A DNA stretch of 64,000 bases from Odobenus rosmarus divergens (GCF_000321225.1 NW_004451009.1:34790-98789), one strand, 5' to 3'; counted from the first letter of the stretch, positions 36,023 to 45,511 are shown. Translations and numbers: made by a program. Notes: generated by a model not told the origin, from the sequence alone.

Positions 36023-38009
36023 GGTGTAGGAGTTCTGCCGATCTTTTCTGAGGCCCAGGTCAATGCCAGGTACCAGCGACCATGCTCCCAGGTGTGACCA
36101 CGTGACGTCACGCTGACCAGTGAGACCAGTTCTGCCCTGTCCCCTCCCTTTTGTCCCCTGCCTAGTGCAGCACCCATGAGGAGGGGGTGGTGAGCCCAGG
36201 AGCAGCAAAGGCATCTGCAGGCACAGCGAGGCTGGCTTCTCGGCGTTCTTGTTCACAGGTGATTTCCTATGGAGGATGGTCCTTCTCATTCAAGCCAGTG
36301 CGAGCTGGTGGCCTATTGCTTAGAGCAGGTCTAACTGGTCGGCCAAGCTGTTACTTTACACTTACTGCATGCATGTGGGTACAGCTCCGAGCCGCAAGTC
36401 TTCTCGAGTAGAGAGAGGGGGGCACTTAGTGCCACGTGTGAATTAGAACAGAAGGTTCCCATGTCTATGATCCGAGGTAAATGACAGACAGCCTGATCCT
36501 CAAAAGAGACCAACATGAGGACATGCTAGGTCCTCCTTTGTAAGAAAGCAGCGGCTAACACTAAAATACTTTCAAATAACTAACTAAATGAAAGCATTTA
36601 GTTTCTAGACAAATGTTATGTTAGCTGTTTCTGAAAACCTTGTTGGAGAACGGGAAAGTATTAACACAGAGGCCACATGATTTGTTTTCATGAAACAATT
36701 TAAATGGAAGATCTCACTGCACCCCCTCGGCCTGTGTTAAGCTTCCAGAAGGAAGATCTGTGCTTCTTAGAGGCAGGTCGCTGAACCCGGCGAGGCTGCC
36801 CCGCCAGACACAGGCAGGCACCACCGCAGCACTGAATCGCGAACCCCATGCTGAGTCTGAGATAACTTGCCTCAAGGAGGAGCGCGTGTGGGGTGGAGGG
36901 CTGTGGACACGGTGTGGCCCTGAGCCTAGAGGATTCAGACACGTTTTCTTGGGAATTTCCCTGGGGTAGATCTGGTCTCCCTCGGGGGTGCTGGTGACTG
37001 ACCCTTCGTCTCAGCCTCTGCCTGTCATCCCCTCAATGCACTGAGCTCAGTGTGACCCCCCAGGTGAGGAGCTGCAAGACCAGGGACACTCATGGAGTGT
37101 CTGCAGAAAGTGTCTGCCAGGGGTGGGGGTGGTCTGTGTGCAAACCAGTATTTGGGAGGCTTTGGGTCGACTCGTTTTTTAAGGTTTTATGGAGGGACCC
37201 TTACCAGCCTCTTTGCTGTTCATTGCCTGTGGAGCGATCCCAGGCCCAGGGGCCTCCAGGAGCTTGGCTTTCAGAGCCCTGGCCTGGACCTCGGCCCAGA
37301 TGCTTAGCACCACCAGTGGCTATGGCAACATCACAGTCCGCTGCTGCTGGGCCTTGGCCTGGAACTCTCTTCTTATTCCCAGACTGGTAGGCTCCAGCTC
37401 CTGTGGGACCCTCGCCATCCATGAGCCTGGTATCCTGCAAAATAGCCTCTCCACAGAGCTTGCCCACGCTGGGGTCCACCGCTGTCCTTTCCTGTGATCC
37501 ACCCAGACTTCGTCAACACCCGCCTCCTCGTGTCACTTTCTGTGCAGCCAAGCTCAGCACCTGGGGGCCCCACCTGAGCACAGCCGCAGCAGGAGGGAAG
37601 CGGGTGACGGTGCCCCAAGCCCCAACAGCACACACCCTGCCCAGACGTTCAGCTGCCCCTGACTCCTGTCAGCTTACAGGAGGGTCACCTGTTCCATAAG
37701 TAAAGCTTTACTGGAACACGGCTGTGCTCATTGCTTGCACTTGGTGGTCGTGCTGAGGTGATGTCCCCAAAACGGAGCCCTGATGACGGCTCCCACTGCA
37801 GAGCTTCACGCGGCTCCCACTGGGCAGTGTCCTGGGGAAGTGGGCCCTCGTTGGGCTCGTTTTCAGGAAGTCTGCCATCTGTCCTGATTTTGCTCAGAAG
37901 TACATACTTGGCCCAGAACTGAACCACGATGACTTGCCTCCATCAACAGTAAAAATACATGTTACCTGCATGGGGGGCCAGTCCTCAGAGAACCTTAACA
38001 GACGTCTTG
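36023..38009. other. Intergenic DNA, partly GC-rich
   Basis: No recognised repeat or gene. Several 60-112 codon open frames between 37050 and 37700 overlap in multiple frames without a recognisable domain. Confidence 0.4.
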
Positions 38010-38180
38010 TTTGCCTCTCACCAAGACCTTATTTCGTGGGAGTGACAAGTCTCTTGTCCCCATTTACAGAAGAGGAAATCGAGGCCCCAGGGCTCCCAGG
38101 ATCACAGGGCCTGCCTGCAGTGAGCAGCCATGTGTGGGTGAAGCAGGGAATGCAGAGCTGTGAAGGGCAGGGGGAAGGCC
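38010..38180 (+). mobile_element. MIR SINE fragment
   Basis: Contains the MIR core wording 'ccccatttacagaagaggaa' followed by 'tcgaggccccagggctccc' and the equivalent of the 'gtcacacagctagtaagtgg' region. MIR is an ancient tRNA-derived SINE mobilised by L2. Confidence 0.75.
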
Positions 38181-38787
38181 TTGGGTTGTGGCTGGTGGAT
38201 GCCACAGAAACTCTGCCTCCAGGAGCACGGTGGCCAACCGAGTCTGTAATGTGGCAGGTGAGAGTCAGCCCATGACACCTGGGCCGGGAAGGCACCTGAA
38301 CTCTGGCCTCTTCTGTAACCCTCCACGTAGCGACAGGTTTGGTGGGAGCATCACACGGCTCATCACTGGACCTTCCCCGTGGTCCCTTCCTCACCCCCTC
38401 TTGCTCCTCTAGAAACCAGGGGCCACCAAGCAGCTCTGGAATGCCCTCTGGGGTGTCAGGGCACCATGGACCTGCAGGGTGGGGGCAGGGGAAGGGCAGG
38501 GGGTGCTTAGGGAATGAGGAGCTTGGAGTCAGTGAGCACTCACCGCTTTCCAGCTACGTCACACCTGTAACACACCTACCGTGAATCTGTTTCTTCATCC
38601 TACTACAGAAAGGACAACACCCACTTAATAGTGACAACAGAGAGCCCTTAAATGGTAAACAACAAAAGGCCGTGTATTGTCTGATACAAGAAAATGCTCA
38701 TTAAATAAGTAGCATTCTCCTTTCCTTTTCCTACTGCAAAACATCATCAAATACATACAAATACTTAATGAATATTTACATGTTTCT
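38181..38787. other. Intergenic DNA, nothing recognised
   Basis: No gene or repeat seen before the purine-pyrimidine tract. Confidence 0.4.
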
Positions 38788-39026
38788 GGGTGTGCATGTG
38801 TGTGCCTGTGTGTATGTATGTGTGTGCATGTGTGCATGCATACATGTGTGTGAGTGCATGCATGTGTGTGAGTGCATGCATGTGTGAGTGAATGTATGTA
38901 CATGTGTGCACTCATGCATGTATGTGTGTGCATGTACACATGTGTGCACCCATGCATGTGTTTGTGTGTGCATGAATGTGTGCGTGTATGTGCACACATG
39001 TGTGTACGTGTATGTGTGTGTTCTTG
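38788..39026. repeat. Long alternating purine-pyrimidine tract (TG/CA/TGCATG)
   Basis: About 240 bases built from TG, CA, TGTG, TGCATG and ACATG words with few breaks in purine-pyrimidine alternation, the class of sequence most able to adopt Z-DNA. The minus strand gives a threonine-histidine-rich open frame purely because of this repetition. Confidence 0.95.
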
Positions 39027-39939
39027 CCTTTTCATTTGAGGAGCAGATTTAAGCACCATGACTTAACATCTACAACCACTCTTTTTAAAAGATCACTGAC
39101 CATAATTAGCAAATATTCATAAAAGTCAAGGCTTGGTCACTTCTGAGTGTGGTCCAGACAGTCCTGTAGACTTGCCAACAGGACCAGCGTCCGTTAGCAT
39201 CTGTATAATTGTACATGATAACTTTTTCTCTTACCTCACAGAATTGTTGTTAGTATCCAAGGAATAGACTCAAGCCAAAACACTTAAGGAGCTCAAAACA
39301 CACTCTGCAACTGTAAGATGATTCTTGATCTCAGATTCACTGTTGGACGTGCTCAGTTAGGGTATTAACTGATTAGACAACACACAGTTTGCCTTTAGCA
39401 GGTGCTGGTTTCAGGAAACACTTCCATAGACAAAAGATTGGAATAATGTTTTGAAAACCCACAGGCCATGCATTAGGAGAGCTTGAGTGTGATTTGGTGT
39501 GACTCCCACCATGACTACTCTCGCTGAGGGCAAATCTGATCCCATGGAGAGTCCCAAAGACCTCGAACACAGAAATGCCCCTGTGGACTTGCAGCTCTGG
39601 GTACTATGATGACATTAGTCAGTTTTAAGAGTAACATTTAACTCCAGGCTACTTGCTCAAGGAAATGTAACTGAAATCACACAGGATGAGATCTCGGAAT
39701 CCCCGATGAGGCCTACCTAGCGTGGGCAAGGGATGGGGAGTACTTCCTGAGAACAGGATCTCGAGGTCTCTGCTGGGGAAATGGCCAGCTCCCAGGGTCA
39801 CCATGTGGGGTGGTTTAGGGTAGGGGTCTGCTCTGGCTCCTTCTGTCCAGGCTGCATGCCCCCTTCAGTCTGGATGGGGGGCCCCCCTGTCCCTCCTCCG
39901 TAGCTTCTCTGCTGCACAGTGAGCTCTGCTCCCCGAGTT
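39027..39939. other. Intergenic DNA flanking the provirus
   Basis: Nothing recognised. Unique-looking sequence up to the GGAT target site. Confidence 0.4.
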
Positions 39940-39943
39940 GGAT
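39940..39943. other. Target-site duplication, left copy (GGAT)
   Basis: GGAT directly precedes the TG of the left LTR and recurs at 45512-45515 directly after the CA of the right LTR. It shows that both LTRs belong to one integration event. Confidence 0.8.
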
Positions 39944-40274
39944 TGTTACGGAACATTAACTGGATCGCCCGACGGAAGAACCAAGTGACACTCGGAGAAC
40001 TTGGAGGACAGGAGGTTTATTTAACACCAGCGGCTTGGAGGAGAGTGGTTTCCAGAGATCTGAGCCCCCACCACAAACAAAAGGGGCAATTTATACACTT
40101 CTACTTCCGCATACTTGGCACTTTGGGCACGTGCACGAAGCGGGGCAGGGAGAAGGACCCGGATTGGTGCTCTCAGGAAGCAGAGCAGGGAGAAGAACCT
40201 GGAAGAGCCCCGGGGCCAGGGCTGGGACTCTCTCGACTCTGTCAGCCGTCTTAGGACACAGATTTTCCTTGTCA
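39944..40274 (-). repeat. 3' LTR of the provirus
   Basis: 331 bp, TG...CA, partner of the right-hand LTR. TATAAA (40090-40095) and AATAAA (40016-40021) are conserved on the minus strand. Roughly 50 differences separate the two LTRs. Confidence 0.95.
40016..40021 (-). terminator. Poly(A) signal of the 3' LTR
   Basis: AATAAA on the minus strand in the R region of the 3' LTR, with the same hexamer at 45249-45254 in the 5' LTR. It would set the 3' end of any proviral transcript. Confidence 0.75.
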
Positions 40275-40285
40275 TTTCCCTCTCT
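40275..40285 (-). other. Polypurine tract
   Basis: The minus strand reads agagagggaaa immediately before the 3' LTR, the position where plus-strand DNA synthesis is primed in retroviruses. Confidence 0.75.
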
Positions 40286-40319
40286 GATGCCCCTTTAAAC
40301 ACCTAGTTTAGAGGGCATC
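40286..40319. repeat. Short palindrome next to the polypurine tract
   Basis: gatgcccctttaaac (40286-40300) faces gtttagagggcatc (40306-40319) with a spacer of 5 bases and two imperfections. It lies about 16 bases from the left end of the inverted env arm and is a likely scar of the same rearrangement. Confidence 0.8.
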
Positions 40320-40335
40320 ATTTTTATCTTCTAAG

Positions 40336-40507
40336 GTTCAGTACCAGGGGTTAACTCAACAACTCACGGCGGATTTTTCCGCCCTCACTCAGTCAGCCCT
40401 GGCCCTCCAGCGCCAGCTCGATTCACTGGCCTCAGTGGTCCTTCAAAATAGGCATGGGCTCGACTTGCTCACGGCCGCGCAAGGGGGGCTCTGCCTCTTC
40501 TTACAGG
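40336..40507 (+). repeat. Inverted copy of env TM segment (arm 1)
   Basis: This plus-strand segment reproduces the env TM ectodomain in the opposite direction to the provirus. It is the reverse complement of 40775-40951 with about 8 differences in 172 bases. It lies between the env stop and the polypurine tract, where no such sequence belongs. It keeps a sense codon where the proper env copy has the TAA stop at 40852-40854. Confidence 0.95.
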
Positions 40508-42165
40508 GGGATGGTAAGGAGTAACTGGAGTCTGATTTTAGCAATTTGAGTAGTGATAAACCTAGTAAGGGCATTAAGAATACAAGGCCCAAATGTTACT
40601 ATGAGGAGAAGCAATAGGAGGGGGCCGACGAGGGGGGCGAATCAAGGGAACCATTGTGAGAGGGTGTCCCACCAAGTTGTCCACTGGAGTGTTTCCCACC
40701 AGCGATGTACTCATTCCTGTAATTGGGTCAGAGTTTCTTGGACCACCCCCAACTCATTAGCGTAGAAATAACATTCCTCCTGTAAGAAGAGGCAGAGCCC
40801 CCCTTGTGCGGCCGTGAGCAAGTCGAGCCCACACTTGTTTTGAAGGACCACTTAGGCCAGTGAATCGAGCTGGCGCTGGAGGGCCAGGGCTGACTGAGTG
40901 AAGGCGGAAAAATCCGCCGTGAGTTGTTGGGTTAACCCCTGGTACTGAACCTGAGACATCCCAAAGCCAGTGGCACCGAGGGCAACACCTGATGCGGCCA
41001 GCAGGCTCATGATAAGAGGGACGGCTACAGGGGAGCATCAAGGGTGGCTAGGGGGTCTCCATATGAGTGGGGCATCGCCCCCAGGGAGGACTGAAAGATC
41101 GGGTAAGAGACTGACAAGTGTGCATGACTGATCGTGTGGGGTGGTGCAGATGTATACACCTTAATCACAAGACAGAAAAGTGTTGTTAGGTGCACAAACC
41201 CGACTGTGGCCCGTGATGGGAGAGGAAGAGTTGCCATACAGCGGTACTGGAGCCAGAAAGGGATAATCTGAGGTCCCCAGTGCCGAGGTGGGGGTGACAC
41301 AGTAGATTGGTTGTACTGACACCTAGGTATTGGACGGGACCGGGCTTCATACAGATCCAGCAGTCAGACGCTAGGAGTGGATGGTTAAGCGCTTGGTGGG
41401 AGGCGTTAATCACACCTAACAGTTGCGCTATAGATGCTTGCTGCCTGTGGATGGGGGACCCAGAGAGCACCAGGGCGAGTTATTTTCTATCTGACTCTGG
41501 GGGTTGACTGCAAGGCTTGGCGTGAACACGGACTTAATCATAAATTTGGCCATGGGGTCCATCCCCATAGGGTGATATTGGCGCAACAGGAGAATGATTC
41601 CTGTAGCCCATGATGTGGGATTGGGTTCTAAGACTGGGAGGGGGAGCGGTATACAGTGATCGTTAGAGCAAGAGGATGGGGCGGCGTTGCGTGACAAGGA
41701 AATCTGGATGTCACTGCACTGTTTGAGGTGCCACCACCTAGTGGACCATCGTTCCATTCCCGGCCAAGTCGCCACCCATGATGGACATCCCCAGGCTTGC
41801 AAGCAGAACTGAGGGCAGGTGTTTGGCTGTTGAGGCGTAGGGCCCCCACAGATGTAGATATCTACCAGCCAGTAACCTGAGTGAGGGCCATGGTAGGAAC
41901 ACCGTCTGTGAAGTTCCCAGGAGGTGTCGAGAAGCTGGCATCCATCAAAATAGAAGTTAACTTTTGGTGCGTGCCCATCCCAGGTGGAAGAAGTCAGTGG
42001 GGGTGCTGGTGCAGAATTGAGGGGGATAAGCTGGAAAGTCCATTTGCCAGTAACAGTGATATGAAAGTTTGCCCCCCTTGCCTGGCTGGGCAAGCTAGAG
42101 GCAGTGTGGAGGAACAGCACACCAGGTAGCAGAAGACTGGGACTGACTGGGGCCAGGAAAACCAC
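40501..42165 (-). pseudogene. env: env remnant: surface and transmembrane subunits
   Basis: Env is the receptor-binding and fusion glycoprotein. An open frame from 42165 to 41428 starts with a hydrophobic leader-like stretch and contains the cysteine pattern of a gammaretroviral surface subunit (YWLVDIYICGG, then FCLQAWGC). A shifted frame carries the CWIC box at 41351-41362. The transmembrane subunit follows, with a heptad region and an [12 protein letters not shown] segment (immunosuppressive-domain position). TAA at 40852-40854 and TGA at 40711-40713 interrupt it. The CX6CC motif reads CX6CY because the last codon (40768-40770) is Tyr. A membrane anchor rich in leucine spans about 40570-40640, and the tail stops at 40501-40503. 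A separate frame at 42223-42438 may be the original N-terminus. It is clearly dead. Confidence 0.9.
40775..40951 (-). repeat. Resident env TM segment (arm 2 of the inverted repeat)
   Basis: The resident copy in its normal place in env. With 40336-40507 it forms an inverted repeat separated by about 267 bases that hold the membrane anchor and tail. Confidence 0.95.
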
Positions 42166-42437
42166 GGTGAAATGCGCTCAGGAGGAGACAGCAGAGGGCC
42201 AGTAAAAGTGGGATCTATGACCTTAGGTAGAGGGAGCCATCGTGGCTAACCCATCAGCAGATGAAACCCGTGGACGAGTAAGTGCAGTAATACACCCTAG
42301 GGACACCCAATAAACAATGACAATAGTAAGCCTCTGGGGGAAAGTCCAGTCAGGAGGGGCAACAGTGTAGAGTCCGACTCCCAAGATGAGGGAAATCATG
42401 CCGATGAGAGCCAGGGACCATGGTGAGCAGGTGTCCA

Positions 42438-43753
42438 TCAGTCAGTGGGGTCTCGTTGAAGGTGAAGCCGGAGTGGGTTCACGAAGTCTGGCTGGACTCT
42501 CCACTGATACGGCTCCTCATCTGAATGATGAGCTTTCTTCACTCTTGAGGGGTGGACCCACGGGGTTATACCTGAGAACTTGAGGGCAGTAGGGGTGGTT
42601 AGAACAACAGTGTGGGGCCCTGTCCACTGTGGTTTGGGGGCATCTTTCTTCCAATCTTTGACCCAAACTGAGTCCCCTGTCTGAAAGGAGTGTACCTGAG
42701 ACACTAAGGAGACTGGGGCCCTCTCAATGGTGTACTTTTATAATTTATTTAGGGTGGTCCCCAGGGCCTAAAGCTGCTCCTTTATCCCTTTATCTCCAAC
42801 CTGATGCAAGTTTCCTGGAAGGGTTCCCAAGCATGGGGGAGGCCGTCCATATATTAATTTGAATGGGGAGAAACCTGATGTCCCGGGTGTGCAGCGAGCG
42901 TGCAGGAGAACCAGGGGTAGCAGATCCAGCCATGGGAGGTTAGCCTCCTGACAAAACTTCGGTAAGGTTCCCTCTAGGGTGCAATTCATTAGCTCTACTT
43001 TCCCTGAACTTTGGGACCAGTAAGCGGTGTGGAGTCCTCCAGGTGATGTTGAGAGATTTGGCCAAGACCTGTACAATGTCTGCCACAAATGAGGGTCCAT
43101 TGTCACTATGGATTGTTAATGGCAGGCCAAACCAGGGCACGATCTCCCACAAGAGGACTTTAGCTACTTCCCAGCTTTGCTCTGTCCTAGTCAGGAAGAC
43201 TTCGACCCACCCAGAGTATGTGCATACTATTACTAGGAGATATCTGAACCCCCTGCTCGGCTGCACATCTGTGGAGTCTACCTCTAGATCTTTGAAGGGG
43301 GTTGCTCCCATCCTCTGGACACCTGGTGGGGGCCGTGGTGCAGACCAAGCATTATTTTTAGCACATGTCATGCATCATTCGCTCGTTGTTCAGCATAGTG
43401 CTGGCAGCTGACTGATGCAATGTGCTTCTTGAGAAGGGCTCTAATGCAGTTTTTCCCAGCTGAGTGAGTCGGTGGTGTTCCTTGACTAGATGCCCTCCAG
43501 TTGCTGTTGGAACAAAGATGTGCCCATCTGGCATCATCCACCATCCCTTTTCAGTCAGGGTGGCTCCCTCAACCATGGCCCATTTCCTTTCCTTTTTAGT
43601 GTAACTGAGCAGAGGGACTTCTTCCGGGGATGTCAGGGCCATGGTGAGGGAAGGGGCTCTGTCCATGTCCTCACTGGCTGTGGTCTTGGCTGCCTTGTCT
43701 GCCAGACGATTTCCCCGCGCTATGGGGTCGTCTCCTTTCTGGTATCCCTTACA
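42438..43753 (-). pseudogene. pol: pol remnant: end of RNase H plus integrase
   Basis: Pol supplies protease, reverse transcriptase, RNase H and integrase, but only the last part remains. The sequence enters at RNase H next to the GDDPIARGNRLADKAAK motif, which holds the final catalytic Asp. It continues through the integrase zinc-binding region and the catalytic core. The first core Asp is at 43276-43278, the second at 43102-43104 in the SDNGPSF motif, and the Glu at 42993-42995 in SSGKVE. The Glu lies in a different frame from the second Asp, so a frameshift falls between about 43000 and 43070. A third frame resumes at 42704 with the C-terminal domain (WTGPHTVVLTTPTALK motif) and ends at 42438. 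Protease and reverse transcriptase are absent. Confidence 0.92.
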
Positions 43754-44486
43754 GAGTAGGATGGGGTGTTATGTTTCCAGTTGAGGAGGTCAGTGGTGGA
43801 GAAGTCCTGATAATACATCATGGAAAGGCCAGATTGGACCATCCTGTCTCCATAGTGCCTCTTGGGTTCCCGCATCTCTCGTACTGGCATTTGGAGGGCG
43901 CTTGCACCCGGTCTGGGATGCAGCCTGGCTGCTGGGTCCTGGAGAAAGTGGATCCTCCAGGCCTGAGGGTGCTGGTGGATCCTCTGGGCCTGGGGCCACC
44001 GGTGAAACTGATGGCGGTAGATTGTCTGGAGCTGAAGGGCCAGGTGTAGGCGGTCTTGAGGGTATGTACAGTGGGGGCAAGGTCGGTTCATCCTTGGGAT
44101 CTTCAGCTAGGATTTGTGGAGACTAGGGCTTTTGCTGATTTTTTTTAGGTCGCTTGAGGCGATTAAGACTCTGGCCTGTCCCTGCCTATTGTAAGCAAAT
44201 TGCACCCAGGGGTGAAGGGTCAGAGGATTCCTAGCCAGCAGTCAATGTACAGAAACTGGTCAGTGTGTCCTGGTTCTCCTGTTATGACTCACCATAGTCA
44301 ACGAATCCCTGGGACATCCAATGTCCCTTCAGAAGGCCACCCAACATCAAAGGCGGGCCATTCCAATTCACATGGGGTTCTCAACTTGCCGGGGTTCATC
44401 CTGACTCCGTAAGTCTCCTGAAAGCCCCTTCTTGAAATTTTTGATCATCGCTCTAGAATCGTATATTTACTCTGCCCTGACCCCAT
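43753..44486 (-). pseudogene. gag: gag remnant: matrix, p12-like linker, start of capsid
   Basis: Gag is the structural polyprotein that assembles the particle at the plasma membrane. The likely start is the ATG at 44484-44486, giving a glycine at position 2, the residue that is myristoylated in this family. A TGA at codon 14 (44445-44447) breaks it at once. Downstream, the matrix motif around EWPAFDVGWP is readable near 44340-44380, and frame changes follow. A proline-rich linker contains a PPLY late-domain motif (44066-44077), which recruits NEDD4-type ubiquitin ligases for budding in living relatives. The capsid N-terminus is recognisable from the FSTTDLLNWKHNTPSYS stretch ending near 43753. 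The remaining capsid and the nucleocapsid are deleted. Confidence 0.88.
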
Positions 44487-45156
44487 GGTCATGTCCCCAT
44501 GTGTGGTGGCGCAGAGACGGACAAAGGTGGGGTGCCTCCTGAGATGAAGAGACCAATCAGATGCCCGACTGGTCGCGTCCCGAAGGAGCTTAGGTGAGGC
44601 TTAGCCGTGGTGGTCTCAGTGTTGTGACTTGCAATCAGAAACTATTCCGATGCCACCATAGACTGTATGCTGTTCACCACGGAATCACAGACGGGCCCAT
44701 TCAGACTCCGTAGGCTTCTGGGGACCTTAAGGGTGCCAGCCCGTGGAGTCAGAGAATCAGTCCACTTGAGCAAGCCAGGTTGGACTGAACATTCACTCAC
44801 ACGTTTGCACTCCAGAAGTTATTACATTCCCTCCTCGGGAATCCCTACCTGTGAGACCTCTAAGAGGTCTCTGGGAGGTGATCAGGCTCCCTTTCCACCC
44901 CAATGGGGGTGGGCCTGTCTGGGTCCTGGGGCCCCAGACCTTACCGGAATCCGACATCAGGACCAGGTCCTCACCTGCCAAGTCTCCTCCAGTCCGGTGG
45001 GAACAGCGGAGCAGGGTCAGCCCAAGGCTACTGGGGCGGGAGACTGCCGAAAATTAGGCAGGGTGTGCTTTCTCCCTTACTATCTGATCCCTCGTTCCAT
45101 CACCACCCCGCCATTGCCCCCAAACGGGTGGCAGCAATAGGCCAATGCGGTTGGGT
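44487..45156 (-). other. Proviral leader, untranslated
   Basis: About 670 bases between the primer site and the first gag ATG, where packaging signals and the splice donor normally lie in gammaretroviruses. I could not mark either with confidence. Open frames here on the plus strand (for example 44667-45140) are antisense chance frames. Confidence 0.6.
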
Positions 45157-45174
45157 TTCCCAGTCAGGGAACCA
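45157..45174 (-). other. Primer binding site, tRNA-Glu type
   Basis: Two bases inside the 5' LTR the minus strand reads TGGTTCCCTGACTGGGAA. This matches the 18 bases complementary to the 3' end of tRNA-Glu except for one C-to-T change at a CpG. tRNA-Glu priming is the defining feature of the HERV-E group; murine and feline leukaemia viruses use other tRNAs. Confidence 0.88.
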
Positions 45175-45176
45175 AA

Positions 45177-45511
45177 TGTTACAGAAGCTGGACTGGATCA
45201 CCCGACGGAAGAACCAAGCGGCACCCGGAGATCTTGGAGGACAGGAGGTTTATTTAACACCGGCGGGCTCAGAGGAGAGTGGTCTCTAAAGGTCTCAGCC
45301 CCGAGCACAAACAAAGGACGCAATTTATACACTTCTACTTCCGCATACTGGGCACTTTTGGTGCGTGCACAAAGCAGATCAGGGAGAAGGACCCGGATTG
45401 GTGCATGTGGGAAGCAGAGCAGGGAGAAGAACCCGGAAGAGCCCTGGGGCACGGACCAGGACTCTCTCGCTGGCTCGGCCGGCCGTCTTAGGACACAGAG
45501 TTTCCTTATCA
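45177..45511 (-). repeat. 5' LTR of the provirus
   Basis: It begins TG and ends CA and aligns end to end with 39944-40274 at about 85% by eye, with one 4-base and a few single-base gaps. On the minus strand it contains a TATAAA box and, about 75 bases further, AATAAA. That gives a short U3-R-U5 layout for a 335-bp LTR, small for a class I element. Confidence 0.95.
45324..45329 (-). promoter_or_regulatory. TATA box of the 5' LTR
   Basis: TATAAA on the minus strand within gtgtataaattgc, conserved in both LTRs (also 40090-40095). Its position about 75 bases before AATAAA fits a U3 promoter with a start site some 25-30 bases downstream. Whether it is active in any tissue cannot be seen. Confidence 0.7.

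Larger units (their letters stand above)
39944..45511 (-). mobile_element. Defective class I endogenous retrovirus (gammaretrovirus-like provirus)
   Basis: A 5.57-kb provirus read from right to left: 5' LTR (45177-45511), primer site (45157-45174), leader, gag remnant, short pol remnant, env remnant, inverted env copy, polypurine tract and 3' LTR (39944-40274). GGAT at 39940-39943 and 45512-45515 is a 4-bp target duplication, the length typical of gammaretroviruses. The primer site fits tRNA-Glu, as in the HERV-E group. The internal region is about 4.9 kb where an intact relative would have about 7-8 kb. Stops and shifts affect gag, integrase and env, so it cannot make virus. LTR divergence of about 15% points to an insertion tens of millions of years old (inference). 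Confidence 0.96.

Noticed and set aside
38625..39059. Thr-His-rich 144-codon minus-strand frame
   Set aside because: Produced by the TG/CA repeat tract.
40553..40765. Plus-strand 70-codon frame inside env
   Set aside because: Antisense to the TM membrane anchor. The minus-strand reading is the meaningful one.
43771..45140. Plus-strand open frames across the provirus (for example 44667-45140)
   Set aside because: They are antisense to gag and the leader of a minus-strand provirus and match no known product.
39944..45511. Possibility that the provirus is intact or a domesticated env
   Set aside because: Gag stops at codon 14, capsid to reverse transcriptase is deleted, integrase is frameshifted and env TM has two stops, so no gene can be functional.
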